Below are positions 34,602 to 43,534 of a stretch of 64,000 nt of DNA, piece after piece; within the stretch, counting starts at the first letter, position 1; every line of letters begins with the position of its first letter. Both the position numbers and the translations under genes were made by a program. Below the pieces are notes generated by a model, which was given only the letters and a program-made list of their open reading frames with translations, was not told the DNA's origin and made no database searches. Source of the DNA: Gaetbulibacter_A aestuarii (GTDB lineage: Bacteria; Bacteroidota; Bacteroidia; Flavobacteriales; Flavobacteriaceae); NCBI RefSeq assembly GCF_039537665.1, contig NZ_BAABAY010000002.1:617802-681801 (forward strand), given 5' to 3'.

Positions 34602-37433
34602 CTAATGTAATTCTTTTTGCAAAAACTTAGCCGTGTAACTTTTTTTATGTTTTACAACATCTTCCGGGGTGCCTTCAACAATAATCTTTCCGCCGCCTTT
34701 TCCGCCTTCGTAGCCAATATCAATGATATGATCTACGGTTTTTATAACGTCTAAATTATGTTCTATAATCAGCACCGTATTACCTTTATTAACCAGTTTA
34801 TTCAAAACCTGCATCAAAACACGGATGTCTTCAAAATGTAAGCCTGTAGTAGGTTCATCAAGGATGTAAAAAGTATTTCCTGTATCGCGTTTGGAGAGTT
34901 CGGTAGCGAGTTTTATACGCTGTGCTTCACCACCGGATAAGGTTGTGCTCTGTTGTCCTAAAGTAATGTAGCCCAGACCAACGTCTTTAATCGTTTTTAA
35001 TTTCCGGTGAATTTTTGGAATGTGTTCGAAGAATTCAACGGCTTCATTGATCGTCATATCCAAAACATCGCTGATCGATTTTCCTTTATAACGGATCTCT
35101 AATGTTTCCCGATTGAAGCGTTTTCCCTGACAAGTCTCGCATTCTACATACACATCCGGCAGAAAATTCATTTCTATTACCCGAACTCCTGCGCCTTGAC
35201 AGGTTTCACAACGTCCCCCTTTAACATTAAAACTGAAGCGTCCCGGTTTATAACCTCGAATCATAGCTTCCGGTATTTTGGCAAATAGCGAGCGAATCTC
35301 ACTAAAGGTTCCCGTATACGTTGCCGGATTACTACGGGGTGTTCTTCCGATGGGCGATTGATTGATATCGATCACTTTATCCAAATGTTCTAAACCTTTG
35401 ATACTTTTATAAGGCATCGGTTTTTTTACGCCATTAAAGAAATGCGCATTCAGAATAGGGTAGAGCGTTTCATTGATCAATGTTGATTTTCCGCTTCCTG
35501 AAACTCCGGTGACCCCTATCATTTTTCCTAATGGAAATTTTACAGACACATTTTTAAGGTTATTTCCTGTACAGCCCTTTAGCTCCAGAATATGGCCGTT
35601 GCCCTCGCGTCGTGTTTTAGGGACCTCAATCTCCTTTGTTCCATTTAAATAGTCTGCAGTTAAAGTATCATGACTTTTCAATTCCTTTGGTGAACCAATG
35701 CTAATGATCTTACCACCGTGTTTGCCGGCACGCGGACCAATATCGATCACGTAATCGGCCCGTTCGATCATGTCCTTATCATGTTCCACAACAATCACAG
35801 AATTCCCGATATCTCTTAAGGAAACTAAAGAGTTGATCAATTTATCGTTATCACGCTGATGTAAACCAATGCTCGGTTCATCCAGAATATAAAGTACACC
35901 AACAAGTTGCGAACCAATCTGGGTTGCCAGACGAATACGCTGTGCTTCACCGCCTGATAAGGATTTTGAACTACGATTCAAACTCAAATAATCCAAACCA
36001 ACATCAAGTAGAAATTGTAATCTGGTCTTGATTTCTTTTAAAACCTCTTCAGCAATTTTTAATTGTTTTTCTGAGAGGTGTTCGTTTAATTCATTAAACC
36101 AGTCAAATAGTTCGATGATATCGAGTTGGGCTAACTCAGCAATATTTTTATTATTTATTTTAAAATAAAGAGATTCTTTTTTAAGTCGGGTACCTTCACA
36201 AACGGGACATTCAATTTTATCCATGTAATTCTTTGCCCAGCGTTTCAATGATGTTGTTTCAGCCGATTTATATTGGTTTTCAATAAAATTTGCAACGCCT
36301 TCAAACTCTATATTATAGTTTCGGGTTACACCCAGCGTTTTGCTTTCTACAGAGAATTTTTCATTCCCTCCAAATAAGATCATTTGTTTGGCTTCCTCAG
36401 GAATTTCTTTAAAAGGATCGGTCATTTTGAAATCATAGCGTTGTGCTATGGTTTCCAATTGTTTGAAGATCCAACTCTTTTTCTCCGGCCCGTGTGGTGC
36501 CAAAGCTCCGTTTTTTATGGAAAGCGAATCATCCGGTATGATCTTATTAATATTTACCTCATATAATTCTCCAATACCGTTACAGTGATCGCAGGCACCC
36601 TTTGGAGAGTTGAAAGAGAAATTATTTGGCTCCGGGTTAGGGTATGAAATTCCGGTACTCGGACACATTAAATTTCTACTGAAATAACGGCTTTCTTGTG
36701 TGTCTTGATCAATTACCAATAAAACATCATCGCCGTGGTACATGGCTGTATTAATGCTTTCAGCAAGGCGTTTTTCATTGTCTTTGGAATTATCAACTTT
36801 CAAACGATCGATAACGATCTCAATATCATGAGTCTTATAACGGTCTAGTTTTAAGCCTTTTACGAGATCCTTTATTTCTCCGTCTGTGCGTACTTTAACG
36901 AAACCTTGTTTGGCTATTTGTTCAAATAACTCACGGTAGTGACCTTTACGTGAACGAACAACCGGTGCCAGAATATTAATACGTTTTCCTTCAAAATCCT
37001 GAAGAATTAGTTCTTTGATTTGCTCGTCGCTGTAGCTCACCATTTTTTCACCCGTATTGTAACTGTAAGCGTCACTGGCACGGGCAAAAAGTAATCGCAT
37101 AAAATCGTAGATCTCCGTTATAGTTCCAACGGTGGAACGAGGCGATTTACTTGTTGTTTTTTGCTCGATGGCGATCACTGGGGATAAGCCATCAATTTTA
37201 TCAACATCCGGTCGTTCCAGGCTTCCTAAAAACTGACGGGCATAAGCCGAAAAGGTCTCGATATAACGACGTTGTCCTTCAGCATAAATAGTATCAAATG
37301 CCAGCGAAGATTTTCCGCTACCTGAAAGTCCAGTTATCACAACTAATTGCTCCCGAGGAATGGAAACGTCAATGTCCTTGAGGTTGTGAACCCGGGCACC
37401 TTTTACTTCGATAAATTCATCAAATTGGGTCAT
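34602..37433 (-). CDS. uvrA: UvrA, excinuclease ABC subunit A
   Basis: The 943-residue product is full length, with two ABC ATPase halves: Walker A GLSGSGKSSLAFD near 34-46 and GVSGSGKSTLINE in the second half, two LSGGEAQRIRLA/LSGGEAQRIKLA signatures and the zinc module CETCQGAG...CETCQGKRFNRET. In the first zinc module one cysteine pair reads CPST instead of CxxC, while its partner CDHC is intact; I recall this from other Bacteroidota UvrA proteins. It recognises DNA damage and loads UvrB in nucleotide excision repair. It has its own promoter and is followed by the LOG gene. Confidence 0.98.
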   Translation of the reverse strand: MTQFDEFIEVKGARVHNLKDIDVSIPREQLVVITGLSGSGKSSLAFDTIYAEGQRRYIETFSAYARQFLGSLERPDVDKIDGLSPVIAIEQKTTSKSPRSTVGTITEIYDFMRLLFARASDAYSYNTGEKMVSYSDEQIKELILQDFEGKRINILAPVVRSRKGHYRELFEQIAKQGFVKVRTDGEIKDLVKGLKLDRYKTHDIEIVIDRLKVDNSKDNEKRLAESINTAMYHGDDVLLVIDQDTQESRYFSRNLMCPSTGISYPNPEPNNFSFNSPKGACDHCNGIGELYEVNINKIIPDDSLSIKNGALAPHGPEKKSWIFKQLETIAQRYDFKMTDPFKEIPEEAKQMILFGGNEKFSVESKTLGVTRNYNIEFEGVANFIENQYKSAETTSLKRWAKNYMDKIECPVCEGTRLKKESLYFKINNKNIAELAQLDIIELFDWFNELNEHLSEKQLKIAEEVLKEIKTRLQFLLDVGLDYLSLNRSSKSLSGGEAQRIRLATQIGSQLVGVLYILDEPSIGLHQRDNDKLINSLVSLRDIGNSVIVVEHDKDMIERADYVIDIGPRAGKHGGKIISIGSPKELKSHDTLTADYLNGTKEIEVPKTRREGNGHILELKGCTGNNLKNVSVKFPLGKMIGVTGVSGSGKSTLINETLYPILNAHFFNGVKKPMPYKSIKGLEHLDKVIDINQSPIGRTPRSNPATYTGTFSEIRSLFAKIPEAMIRGYKPGRFSFNVKGGRCETCQGAGVRVIEMNFLPDVYVECETCQGKRFNRETLEIRYKGKSISDVLDMTINEAVEFFEHIPKIHRKLKTIKDVGLGYITLGQQSTTLSGGEAQRIKLATELSKRDTGNTFYILDEPTTGLHFEDIRVLMQVLNKLVNKGNTVLIIEHNLDVIKTVDHIIDIGYEGGKGGGKIIVEGTPEDVVKHKKSYTAKFLQKELH

Positions 37434-37448
37434 AAATCAGCAAAAGTG

Positions 37449-37456
37449 CAAAGGTA
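37449..37456 (-). promoter_or_regulatory. uvrA -7 box
   Basis: The minus strand reads TACCTTTG, 15 nt before the uvrA start codon. No LexA-like operator was recognised nearby. Confidence 0.6.
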
Positions 37457-37539
37457 CAATTTTAAGTGTTAAAAAGTTGTGAAGTTTGATTTGGGTTTGA
37501 GATAATCCTTTGAAAAAACAGAAATTTTAAGGAAACGTT

Positions 37540-38256
37540 TTAGAAACTGGTTTTGATGTATGAATTTTGAATTCCGAAGATTAAAAATTTATGAAATGTT
37601 GGTAATATGGCTCCGGTTTCTGTTGTAGTCCAATCGTTCCAACTGGCCTCTAAACCATCAATAGGTAATATAGAAACCCACATTTTAAAAGCAGTTGGAT
37701 TGTAGTTTTCGTCTAACAGCCATAAATAGGAATCGCCGGGAGTCGTTCCGCCGGAGGTATAAGTTACCAACAAACCCGTTTGATCGTGAGGTAAATCAAT
37801 TTTCTGACGCTCTGTTCCGGGATCAAATACTTTGTAAGGAGCAGCCAACCAAAAGGAGTCGTTGTTATAGTATTTAAGCGCTTTGGCGATGTATTTCTTT
37901 GCCAGTTCACTTTCTAGCGTAAATCCATGCACGAAAGCTTTGCTTTTTTCATGATGTCTTAAATCCAAAACCACCTTGTAATCTTCCCATTCCACAGCGC
38001 AGGTGTGCTTTTCTTTATTCCATTTATAGTGGCGCCTGCCTTTGAAGGTCCATTCAATTACAGCGGTATCCTCAAAAGCCTTATAATCCAGGGCTTCGAG
38101 CATTTTTTGCGCGACAACATCAGCTTGTTCACCTGAAATACCTTGCGGAAGATCTTCATCATATTTAAAATATAGAAAACCGAACAGCAATAAACTAGGC
38201 AAGGTTAAGAAAACCAAAATGCCTCCAATTATTTTTAATGTTTTTTTTGCGCTCAT
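37540..38256 (-). CDS. Membrane-anchored protein, unknown
   Basis: The 238-residue product has one N-terminal membrane anchor (about 9-29: IIGGILVFLTLPSLLLFGFLYF) and a soluble domain outside the membrane. The domain is Trp- and Tyr-rich (WTFKGRRHYKWNKEKHTCAVEW, DSYLWLLDENYNPTAFKMWVSI) and may be a beta-sandwich or lipocalin-like fold. No catalytic motif is seen. It may be transcribed alone or with uvrA's neighbours; the gap to uvrA is 106 nt. Confidence 0.65.
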   Translation of the reverse strand: MSAKKTLKIIGGILVFLTLPSLLLFGFLYFKYDEDLPQGISGEQADVVAQKMLEALDYKAFEDTAVIEWTFKGRRHYKWNKEKHTCAVEWEDYKVVLDLRHHEKSKAFVHGFTLESELAKKYIAKALKYYNNDSFWLAAPYKVFDPGTERQKIDLPHDQTGLLVTYTSGGTTPGDSYLWLLDENYNPTAFKMWVSILPIDGLEASWNDWTTTETGAILPTFHKFLIFGIQNSYIKTSF

Positions 38257-38331
38257 AGATTAAAAGCTTGATTAACAGCTCGAATAAGGATGTAAAATAT
38301 TAAATACTATTTAGTTAATAAAGGAAAAAAT

Positions 38332-40023
38332 TTAAAAACCGACAGCGGCATCATCTCCTCGATGATCTGCACCTCCTTCTAACCTATTATCAGGTAAAAT
38401 ACGTATAGCATCGACTTTTCCAATTACCGGCGCATCCTTTTCATTGGTTTTATAACCCAATTTTTGAAGTTGATTTATAATTTCAGGATCGAAACTCTCG
38501 GGTTCAAACATAATTTCATCAGGTAACCATTGATGATGAAACCTAGGAGCATCTACCGCTTCCTGCATGGTGAGATCGAATTCATGAACATTAAGGATTG
38601 TTTGTAACACAGAGGTAATAATTGTGGAACCACCGGGTGAACCTACAACCATGAATAATTTTCCGTCTTTTTCCACAATAGTTGGGGTCATCGAACTCAA
38701 CATCCGTTTTTCCGGGGCAATGCTATTGGCTTCGGCACCTATTAAACCAAACATATTTGGAGTTCCCGGTTTACTACTAAAATCATCCATTTCGTTATTG
38801 AGGAAAAAACCAAGGTCGGAACAGTAAAGTTTAGAGCCATAAGCACCATTCAGGGTGGTTGTAACGGAAATGGCATTTCCAAACTGATCAACAATGGAGT
38901 AGTGGGTGGTTTCATTACTTTCAACAATTTCAATATTACCATGTGATACTTCAGAGGAAGGCGTTGCTTTTTTGAACGAAAAATTGGACATGCGCTCTTT
39001 TAAATAGTCGTCATCCATTAGTGTGGCGATGGGCATTTTCACAAAATCCGGATCGCCTAAAAAGTAGTTGCGATCTGCAAATGCGCGTCGCTCTGCTTCC
39101 GTGATCACTTGAATTGATTTCAGCGAATTATGGCCATAGTCGTCTAAGTTGTAAGGTTCGATCATTTTCATAATTTCAGCCAAACAAACGCCGCCACTGG
39201 ATGGAGGTGACATAGAAGTAATCTTCAATCCATCATACTTGAATTCAATGGGTTTACGCCATTTAACCTCGTATTTTGCCATATCTTCAAGCGATATGAT
39301 ACCACCTTGCTCCTTAATAAAATTCACAAGTTTTTCAGCCATTTCACCTTTGTAAAATTCATCTTTGCCTTTTTCAAGTAACTCTTGAAGGGTATTGGCT
39401 AACACCGGATATTTAATGGTATCATTAGTTTTCCATTGTTTTTCTAACGGAATACTGTCTGTATTTACCTTTCTGAATTCAGGTTGGTATTTTTTTATCC
39501 GGGCTTCTTGTTTTGAACTTACTATCACACCACGTTTAGCCAAAGCTATAACAGGTTTAAAGATAGTTTCCAGAGGAAGGGATCCAAACTTTTCATGTAC
39601 GGCAAATAGTCCTGCTACACTACCGGGAACGCCAATAGCCATGGATCCTAAAGTACTTTTGTTGGGAATGATATTTCCGTCATCATCCTGATACATTTTT
39701 TTAGTTGCTAAAAGCGGTGCTTTTTCCCTAAAATCTAGACCTCCAACAGTTCCATCGCCTTGTCTGTAAACCATAAAACCGCCGCCACCAAGATTACCTG
39801 CAAAAGGATAGGATACCGCCAAGGCTAATCCTGTTGCTACCATGGCATCAAAGGCATTACCACCTTGCTGTAGGATATCAGATCCTATTTTTGAGGCTTC
39901 TTCACGAGCAGATACCACCATGGCATGATTTGTAACGAGTCCGAATTCATGAGGCTTCTTTTCAGGAGCCTTACACGTGTAGAACAATAGGATTACCGCC
40001 AATAAATAGCTCAGCTTTTTCAT
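38332..40023 (-). CDS. ggt: Gamma-glutamyltransferase (lipoprotein)
   Basis: The 563-residue N-terminal-nucleophile hydrolase precursor has a lipoprotein signal (LLFYTC, Cys17). The autocleavage site and nucleophile Thr lie in ETTHYSIVDQFGNAISVTTTLN near 368-389, followed by GSKLYCSDLGFFLNNEMDDF and the glutathione-binding SSMTPTIV and VGSPGGSTIITSV. The enzyme hydrolyses or transfers the gamma-glutamyl group of glutathione and related peptides in the periplasm. Its ATG overlaps the stop of acpH by four bases, so translation is coupled. Confidence 0.95.
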   Translation of the reverse strand: MKKLSYLLAVILLFYTCKAPEKKPHEFGLVTNHAMVVSAREEASKIGSDILQQGGNAFDAMVATGLALAVSYPFAGNLGGGGFMVYRQGDGTVGGLDFREKAPLLATKKMYQDDDGNIIPNKSTLGSMAIGVPGSVAGLFAVHEKFGSLPLETIFKPVIALAKRGVIVSSKQEARIKKYQPEFRKVNTDSIPLEKQWKTNDTIKYPVLANTLQELLEKGKDEFYKGEMAEKLVNFIKEQGGIISLEDMAKYEVKWRKPIEFKYDGLKITSMSPPSSGGVCLAEIMKMIEPYNLDDYGHNSLKSIQVITEAERRAFADRNYFLGDPDFVKMPIATLMDDDYLKERMSNFSFKKATPSSEVSHGNIEIVESNETTHYSIVDQFGNAISVTTTLNGAYGSKLYCSDLGFFLNNEMDDFSSKPGTPNMFGLIGAEANSIAPEKRMLSSMTPTIVEKDGKLFMVVGSPGGSTIITSVLQTILNVHEFDLTMQEAVDAPRFHHQWLPDEIMFEPESFDPEIINQLQKLGYKTNEKDAPVIGKVDAIRILPDNRLEGGADHRGDDAAVGF

Positions 40024-40619
40024 ATCATTTTTTGGTTTAATTCGTTTAATTTTTCTTTTGAAAAGTGTCTAAGTTCTTCAAAAAAATAGGTGAATTCTGA
40101 TTCGAAATCATCATAAAAGGTTTCCAGTTCATTCACCGCCTGGTGCATCCCGGATCTGTTTCTGGTTCTGCGATTCATCCCATGTAAAACCCGCGAGATC
40201 CCTTCAATAGACGCATAGCTTAGTAACCAGTTATCGGTCATCATGTAAGGCATCATTTTTTGAATGCGATCCGGTAGAAGGTCATAATGGTTTTCCAGGG
40301 AATCATAAAAATTATCAACATAAGGCGCTAAAGCAATTTCAGAGTATTGATTCCAGTTTTTAGCCAGAAAATGATCGTATAAAATATCAACGATCACTCC
40401 GGAATAATGCCCGTATTTAGAATGCAAACGTTTGGTACTTTTCCTAACGGTATCATGAGCGTCTGTAAAGGTATCAATATGGCGGTGCAATAAAATGCCA
40501 ATTTGCAACCGCTTTCGGTATTTTTTGTAGTGTTTACCTTTGATGCCATCGGCCATAAAATTGCCTATCGTTATAAGATCGTCATCACCGGATAAATAAA
40601 TATGTGCTAAATAATTCAT
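40020..40619 (-). CDS. acpH: ACP phosphodiesterase
   Basis: The 199-residue protein has the AcpH landmarks MNYLAHIYLS, NFMADGIKGKHY, GILLHRHIDTFTDAHD and GVIVDILYDHFLAKNW, an HD-like metal site rich in His and Asp. AcpH removes the 4'-phosphopantetheine arm from acyl carrier protein, turning holo-ACP into apo-ACP. It is divergent from glmM and overlaps the downstream ggt gene by four bases. Confidence 0.88.
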   Translation of the reverse strand: MNYLAHIYLSGDDDLITIGNFMADGIKGKHYKKYRKRLQIGILLHRHIDTFTDAHDTVRKSTKRLHSKYGHYSGVIVDILYDHFLAKNWNQYSEIALAPYVDNFYDSLENHYDLLPDRIQKMMPYMMTDNWLLSYASIEGISRVLHGMNRRTRNRSGMHQAVNELETFYDDFESEFTYFFEELRHFSKEKLNELNQKMI

Positions 40620-40666
40620 CCTTGAAATTTACGAATTCCATGATAAGAAATACAATTTTGGAATTG

Positions 40667-40674
40667 TATATTTG
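40667..40674 (+). promoter_or_regulatory. glmM -7 box
   Basis: TATATTTG fits TAnnTTTG, 19 nt before the ATG at 40694. The box lies inside an upstream ORF extension, which supports the later start. Confidence 0.58.
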
Positions 40675-40693
40675 CTTATTATTTTTAAAAAGC

Positions 40694-42082
40694 ATGACAT
40701 TAATTAAATCGATTTCCGGAATAAGAGGAACCATTGGTGGCTCCGTTGGTAATAATTTAACACCTATTGATGCCGTAAAATTTGCGGCGGCTTATGGGGT
40801 TTGGCTGAAACAATACAGAAACAAGGAGCATTATCGTGTGGTTGTTGGTAGAGATGCCCGAATCTCGGGTAAAATGATGCAAAGTTTGGTAATGAATACG
40901 CTCATTGGCATGGGAATCGATGTTGTGGATATAGGTTTATCTACAACACCAACAGTGGAAGTAGCTGTTACCCTGGAACATGCCGACGGCGGGATAATTC
41001 TAACGGCGAGCCATAACCCGAAACAATGGAATGCTTTGAAGCTTCTCAATGAAAAAGGAGAGTTTCTGGATGCCGTTGAAGGTGGTAAGATTTTAGAAAT
41101 CGCTGAGAGTGATCACATGAACTTCGCTGATGTAGATAGTTTAGGGAAAATCACCAAGAACAAAGCTTATATCGATCTTCATATTATCGAGGTTTTAGAT
41201 TTGGATTTGGTTAATGTCACAGCCATTGAAGAAGCACGCTTTAAAGTGGTTGTAGACGGTGTGAATTCTACCGGAGGTATTGCTATTCCTTTACTTTTAG
41301 ACCGTTTAGGTGTTGATGTGATCAAATTATATTGCGAACCTAATGGTCGTTTTCCACATAATCCTGAACCTTTAAAGGAACACCTTACCGATCTCTCAGA
41401 GGCTGTTAAAAAACATAAAGCAGACCTTGGTATTGTGGTTGACCCAGACGTGGACCGTTTGGCTTTTATGGATGAAAACGGGAACATGTTTGGCGAAGAA
41501 TATACTTTGGTGGCTTGCGCCGATTATGTGTTGAGCCGTACACCGGGAAATACCGTAAGCAATATGAGTTCTACGAGAGCCCTGCGTGATGTTACTGAAA
41601 AATATGGTGGAACTTATGAAGCCAGTGCGGTAGGCGAGGTGAACGTGGTAAATCTTATGAAGAAAAATAAGGTCGTTATTGGTGGCGAAGGTAATGGCGG
41701 TATTATTTATCCTGCAGCACATTATGGTCGTGATGCTCTTGTTGGTGTTGGTTTATTCTTAAGCTTACTGGCAGATAAAAATATGACCGTTAGCGAATTA
41801 CGGGCAACATATCCAAATTATTTTATGAGTAAAAAGAAAATTGAACTCACACCTGAATTGGATGTTGACGGAATTTTAAAAACGATTCAGGAACGCTATA
41901 AAAATGAAAAACTCACCACTATTGATGGGGTTAAAATAGATTTTCCTGAGAGTTGGGTGCATCTTCGAAAAAGTAATACTGAGCCGATCATTCGTATTTA
42001 TACGGAGGCGAAATCGCAACAGGAAGCTGATGATCTGGCAGATCGTTTTATTGAGGAATTAGGGGAGATTGCTAAATCTTAA
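40694..42082 (+). CDS. glmM: Phosphoglucosamine mutase GlmM
   Basis: The start is set at 40694 (MTLIKSISGIRGTIGG), giving 462 residues; the ORF reaches 40604, but the extra part carries the promoter. Phosphohexomutase motifs are present: the phosphoserine loop TASHNPKQWNALK near 98-110, the metal loop DPDVDRLAF near 249-257, the sugar-binding GEGNGG near 332-337 and the phosphate-binding RKSNTEPIIRIY near 427-438. GlmM converts glucosamine-6-phosphate to glucosamine-1-phosphate for UDP-GlcNAc. A phosphomannomutase activity cannot be excluded from sequence alone. Confidence 0.92.
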   Translation: MTLIKSISGIRGTIGGSVGNNLTPIDAVKFAAAYGVWLKQYRNKEHYRVVVGRDARISGKMMQSLVMNTLIGMGIDVVDIGLSTTPTVEVAVTLEHADGGIILTASHNPKQWNALKLLNEKGEFLDAVEGGKILEIAESDHMNFADVDSLGKITKNKAYIDLHIIEVLDLDLVNVTAIEEARFKVVVDGVNSTGGIAIPLLLDRLGVDVIKLYCEPNGRFPHNPEPLKEHLTDLSEAVKKHKADLGIVVDPDVDRLAFMDENGNMFGEEYTLVACADYVLSRTPGNTVSNMSSTRALRDVTEKYGGTYEASAVGEVNVVNLMKKNKVVIGGEGNGGIIYPAAHYGRDALVGVGLFLSLLADKNMTVSELRATYPNYFMSKKKIELTPELDVDGILKTIQERYKNEKLTTIDGVKIDFPESWVHLRKSNTEPIIRIYTEAKSQQEADDLADRFIEELGEIAKS

Positions 42083-42084
42083 GG

Positions 42085-42152
42085 TCATTACAAGGAACGG
42101 AGTGACGAGGTAAACTTATGAAACAGTTTGCTTCGCTTTGCTCGCAATGATG
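42085..42152 (+). repeat. Long palindromic repeat, copy 1 (short form)
   Basis: The left end resembles TCATTACAAGGAACGGAGTG and the right end TTCGCTTTGCTCGCAATGA. These ends are imperfect inverted repeats of one another. It has the same layout as the copies at 42162 and 50843 but a shorter middle. Confidence 0.75.
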
Positions 42153-42161
42153 AAAAGGAAA

Positions 42162-42246
42162 CGTCATTACGAGGAACGCAGTGAAGTGGTAATCTCACGA
42201 TTGGAAATCCAAATTAAAAGATTGCTTCGCTTTGCTCGCAACGACG
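42162..42246 (+). repeat. Long palindromic repeat, copy 2
   Basis: The 85-nt element begins CGTCATTACGAGGAACGCAG and ends TTCGCTTTGCTCGCAACGACG-like, so its termini are inverted repeats. The inner parts GTGGTAATCT and AGATTGC also mirror each other. It carries no coding capacity. Confidence 0.82.
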
Positions 42247-42257
42247 GTAAAATTTCT

Positions 42258-42310
42258 CATAACGTGGCGTGGAGTAACGTGGTAATCTTATGAAACAGAT
42301 TGCTTTGTTA
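42258..42310 (+). repeat. Degenerate palindromic repeat, copy 3
   Basis: CATAACGTGGCGTGGAGTAA and GTGGTAATCTTATGAAACAG, then AGATTGCTTTGTTAC, follow the same order as copies 1 and 2. The ends are eroded. Confidence 0.6.
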
Positions 42311-42338
42311 CTATCATTATTACAGCACTCGCGTTAGG

Positions 42339-42358
42339 CCTGCCTGCCGGCAGGCAGG
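42339..42358. repeat. Perfect 20-bp palindrome
   Basis: CCTGCCTGCC followed by its reverse complement GGCAGGCAGG, with no spacer. It makes a GC-rich self-complementary block in an AT-rich intergenic region. Confidence 0.8.
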
Positions 42359-42464
42359 GATTGTAGCATTGTTGGAGCGCCTTGCAAAGCGCGACTGCGG
42401 AAAGCCCGACCTCGACGAAGGAGGGGTAACGCCCAAAAAAAATTGAAGACTATGTTGTTTATGG

Positions 42465-42490
42465 AGATTCCCGCCTTCGCGGGAATGACA
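42465..42490 (-). repeat. GGGAAT palindromic repeat, copy 1
   Basis: Arms ATTCCCGC and GCGGGAAT (42467-42474, 42479-42486) with a CTTC loop, flanked by GA and GACA. It is the reverse-strand version of the copy at 50963. Confidence 0.8.
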
Positions 42491-42521
42491 ATCATGGATG
42501 GATCGTGCCAATGAATGTTAT

Positions 42522-42549
42522 ATGTCATTCCTGCGCAGGCAGGAATCTA
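42522..42549 (+). repeat. GGGAAT palindromic repeat, copy 2 (compensated arms)
   Basis: Arms ATTCCTGC and GCAGGAAT (42527-42534, 42539-42546) with a GCAG loop. Relative to the other copies, one C has become T in the left arm and the matching G has become A in the right arm, so pairing is kept. Confidence 0.8.
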
Positions 42550-42584
42550 TTTAAAGATTGCTTCGCTTGGCTTTAAATGACAAT

Positions 42585-43472
42585 CTATTTCTGATTAGGC
42601 TTCTTCCCGCGATGTTTCCATCGCTTATGTGTCCAGAAATAGTATTCCGGCGCTTCGTAGATCTGTTTTTCAACTTCGCGCAAGAACATCTCGGTTATTT
42701 CGTAATTATCGTATTTCCGCGGTGTTTCACTCAAGGTTATGATTTCACCTTCATAAAATCCGCGTTTTACCTTAGTAACTTTAAGGTAGGCAATCGTAAG
42801 ATCCAATTCTTTAGCCAGACGTTCTGCACCGGTAAAACAAGGCACTTCAATATTCATAAATTTGCTCCAGTAAACCTGACTGGTGAGTCGCGGAGACTGA
42901 TCGCTTAAAAAGGCCAGAACTCCTTTTATACCTTTTTTCTCATTTTGTTTTATACTTTGGATGGCTTCTTTTGTGCCTAGTAGTGCCGTATTATACTTGG
43001 ACCTGATATTACGAACCAATTTATCAAAATAAGGATTGGCTAGTTTTTTGTAAACACCGAATCCACCAAACTTGATAAGATTTTGAATTTGGATAGACCA
43101 CTCCCAACTGGCATAATGCCCGTACATTAACACAATACTTTTATTGAGGGCTTCCAAACGACGTAATTCTTCTGGATTTTTAATTTTAAACCTTTTTTCA
43201 AGCTCCTTCTTTGAAATGTTCATGGTCTTGACCATCTCCAGGAACATGTCGCATAAATGCATGTAGAATATTTTACGAATCGCCATGATCTCTGCTTCTG
43301 ATTTCTCAGGGAATACCAATTTTAAGTTTTGAGTAACCACTTTTTTACGGTAACCAATAACATGATACAATAGAAGATAAACACCATCTGAAAACACATA
43401 TAGCAACCGAAAAGGTAATATGGAAATACACCACAAAAACGGATAAACCAAAATATAGGCTAGAAATTGCAT
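42585..43472 (-). CDS. LpxL/HtrB-type lysophospholipid (lipid A) acyltransferase
   Basis: The 295-residue product has an N-terminal membrane segment (about 4-36) and the LpxL acyltransferase fold. The catalytic HX4E box is HYASWE near 117-122, with later conserved LSDQSP, FTGAERLAKE and a C-terminal YFWTHKRWKHR. Enzymes of this family add secondary acyl chains to lipid A; some Bacteroidota homologues act on other lipids. It is divergent from the rhomboid gene, with its -7 box 24 nt upstream. Confidence 0.9.
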   Translation of the reverse strand: MQFLAYILVYPFLWCISILPFRLLYVFSDGVYLLLYHVIGYRKKVVTQNLKLVFPEKSEAEIMAIRKIFYMHLCDMFLEMVKTMNISKKELEKRFKIKNPEELRRLEALNKSIVLMYGHYASWEWSIQIQNLIKFGGFGVYKKLANPYFDKLVRNIRSKYNTALLGTKEAIQSIKQNEKKGIKGVLAFLSDQSPRLTSQVYWSKFMNIEVPCFTGAERLAKELDLTIAYLKVTKVKRGFYEGEIITLSETPRKYDNYEITEMFLREVEKQIYEAPEYYFWTHKRWKHRGKKPNQK

Positions 43473-43496
43473 GAAATAATTTTAGCTTTGTAGGCG

Positions 43497-43504
43497 CAAA
43501 GATA
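43497..43504 (-). promoter_or_regulatory. -7 box of the acyltransferase gene
   Basis: The minus strand reads TATCTTTG, 24 nt before the start codon. No TTG at the -33 distance. Confidence 0.58.
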
Positions 43505-43534
43505 TATTAAATAGATTTTAAACCTCTAGACCTT

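Larger units (their letters stand above)
42083..42584. other. 502-nt intergenic repeat island, no gene
   Basis: This gap between glmM and the acyltransferase gene is filled with several dispersed-repeat families: long palindromic repeats (42085-42310), a perfect 20-bp palindrome (42339-42358), a GC-rich block near 42378-42434 that looks like a further repeat family, two short GGGAAT-type palindromes (42465-42549) and a trailing fragment near 42553-42568. ORFs across it are artefacts of the repeats. Confidence 0.8.

Noticed and set aside
40604..40693. Extended N-terminus of GlmM
   Set aside because: The extension contains the promoter and reads as a hydrophobic, non-conserved segment; the conserved protein starts at 40694.
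42085..42310. CRISPR-like array
   Set aside because: The copies differ in length and have internal palindromes and no unique spacers of constant size; no cas gene is nearby.
42320..42528. Two overlapping minus-strand ORFs of 63-64 residues
   Set aside because: They translate the repeat island (phrases such as HSREGGN and PACRQAG); these are common artefacts of palindromic repeats, not genes.
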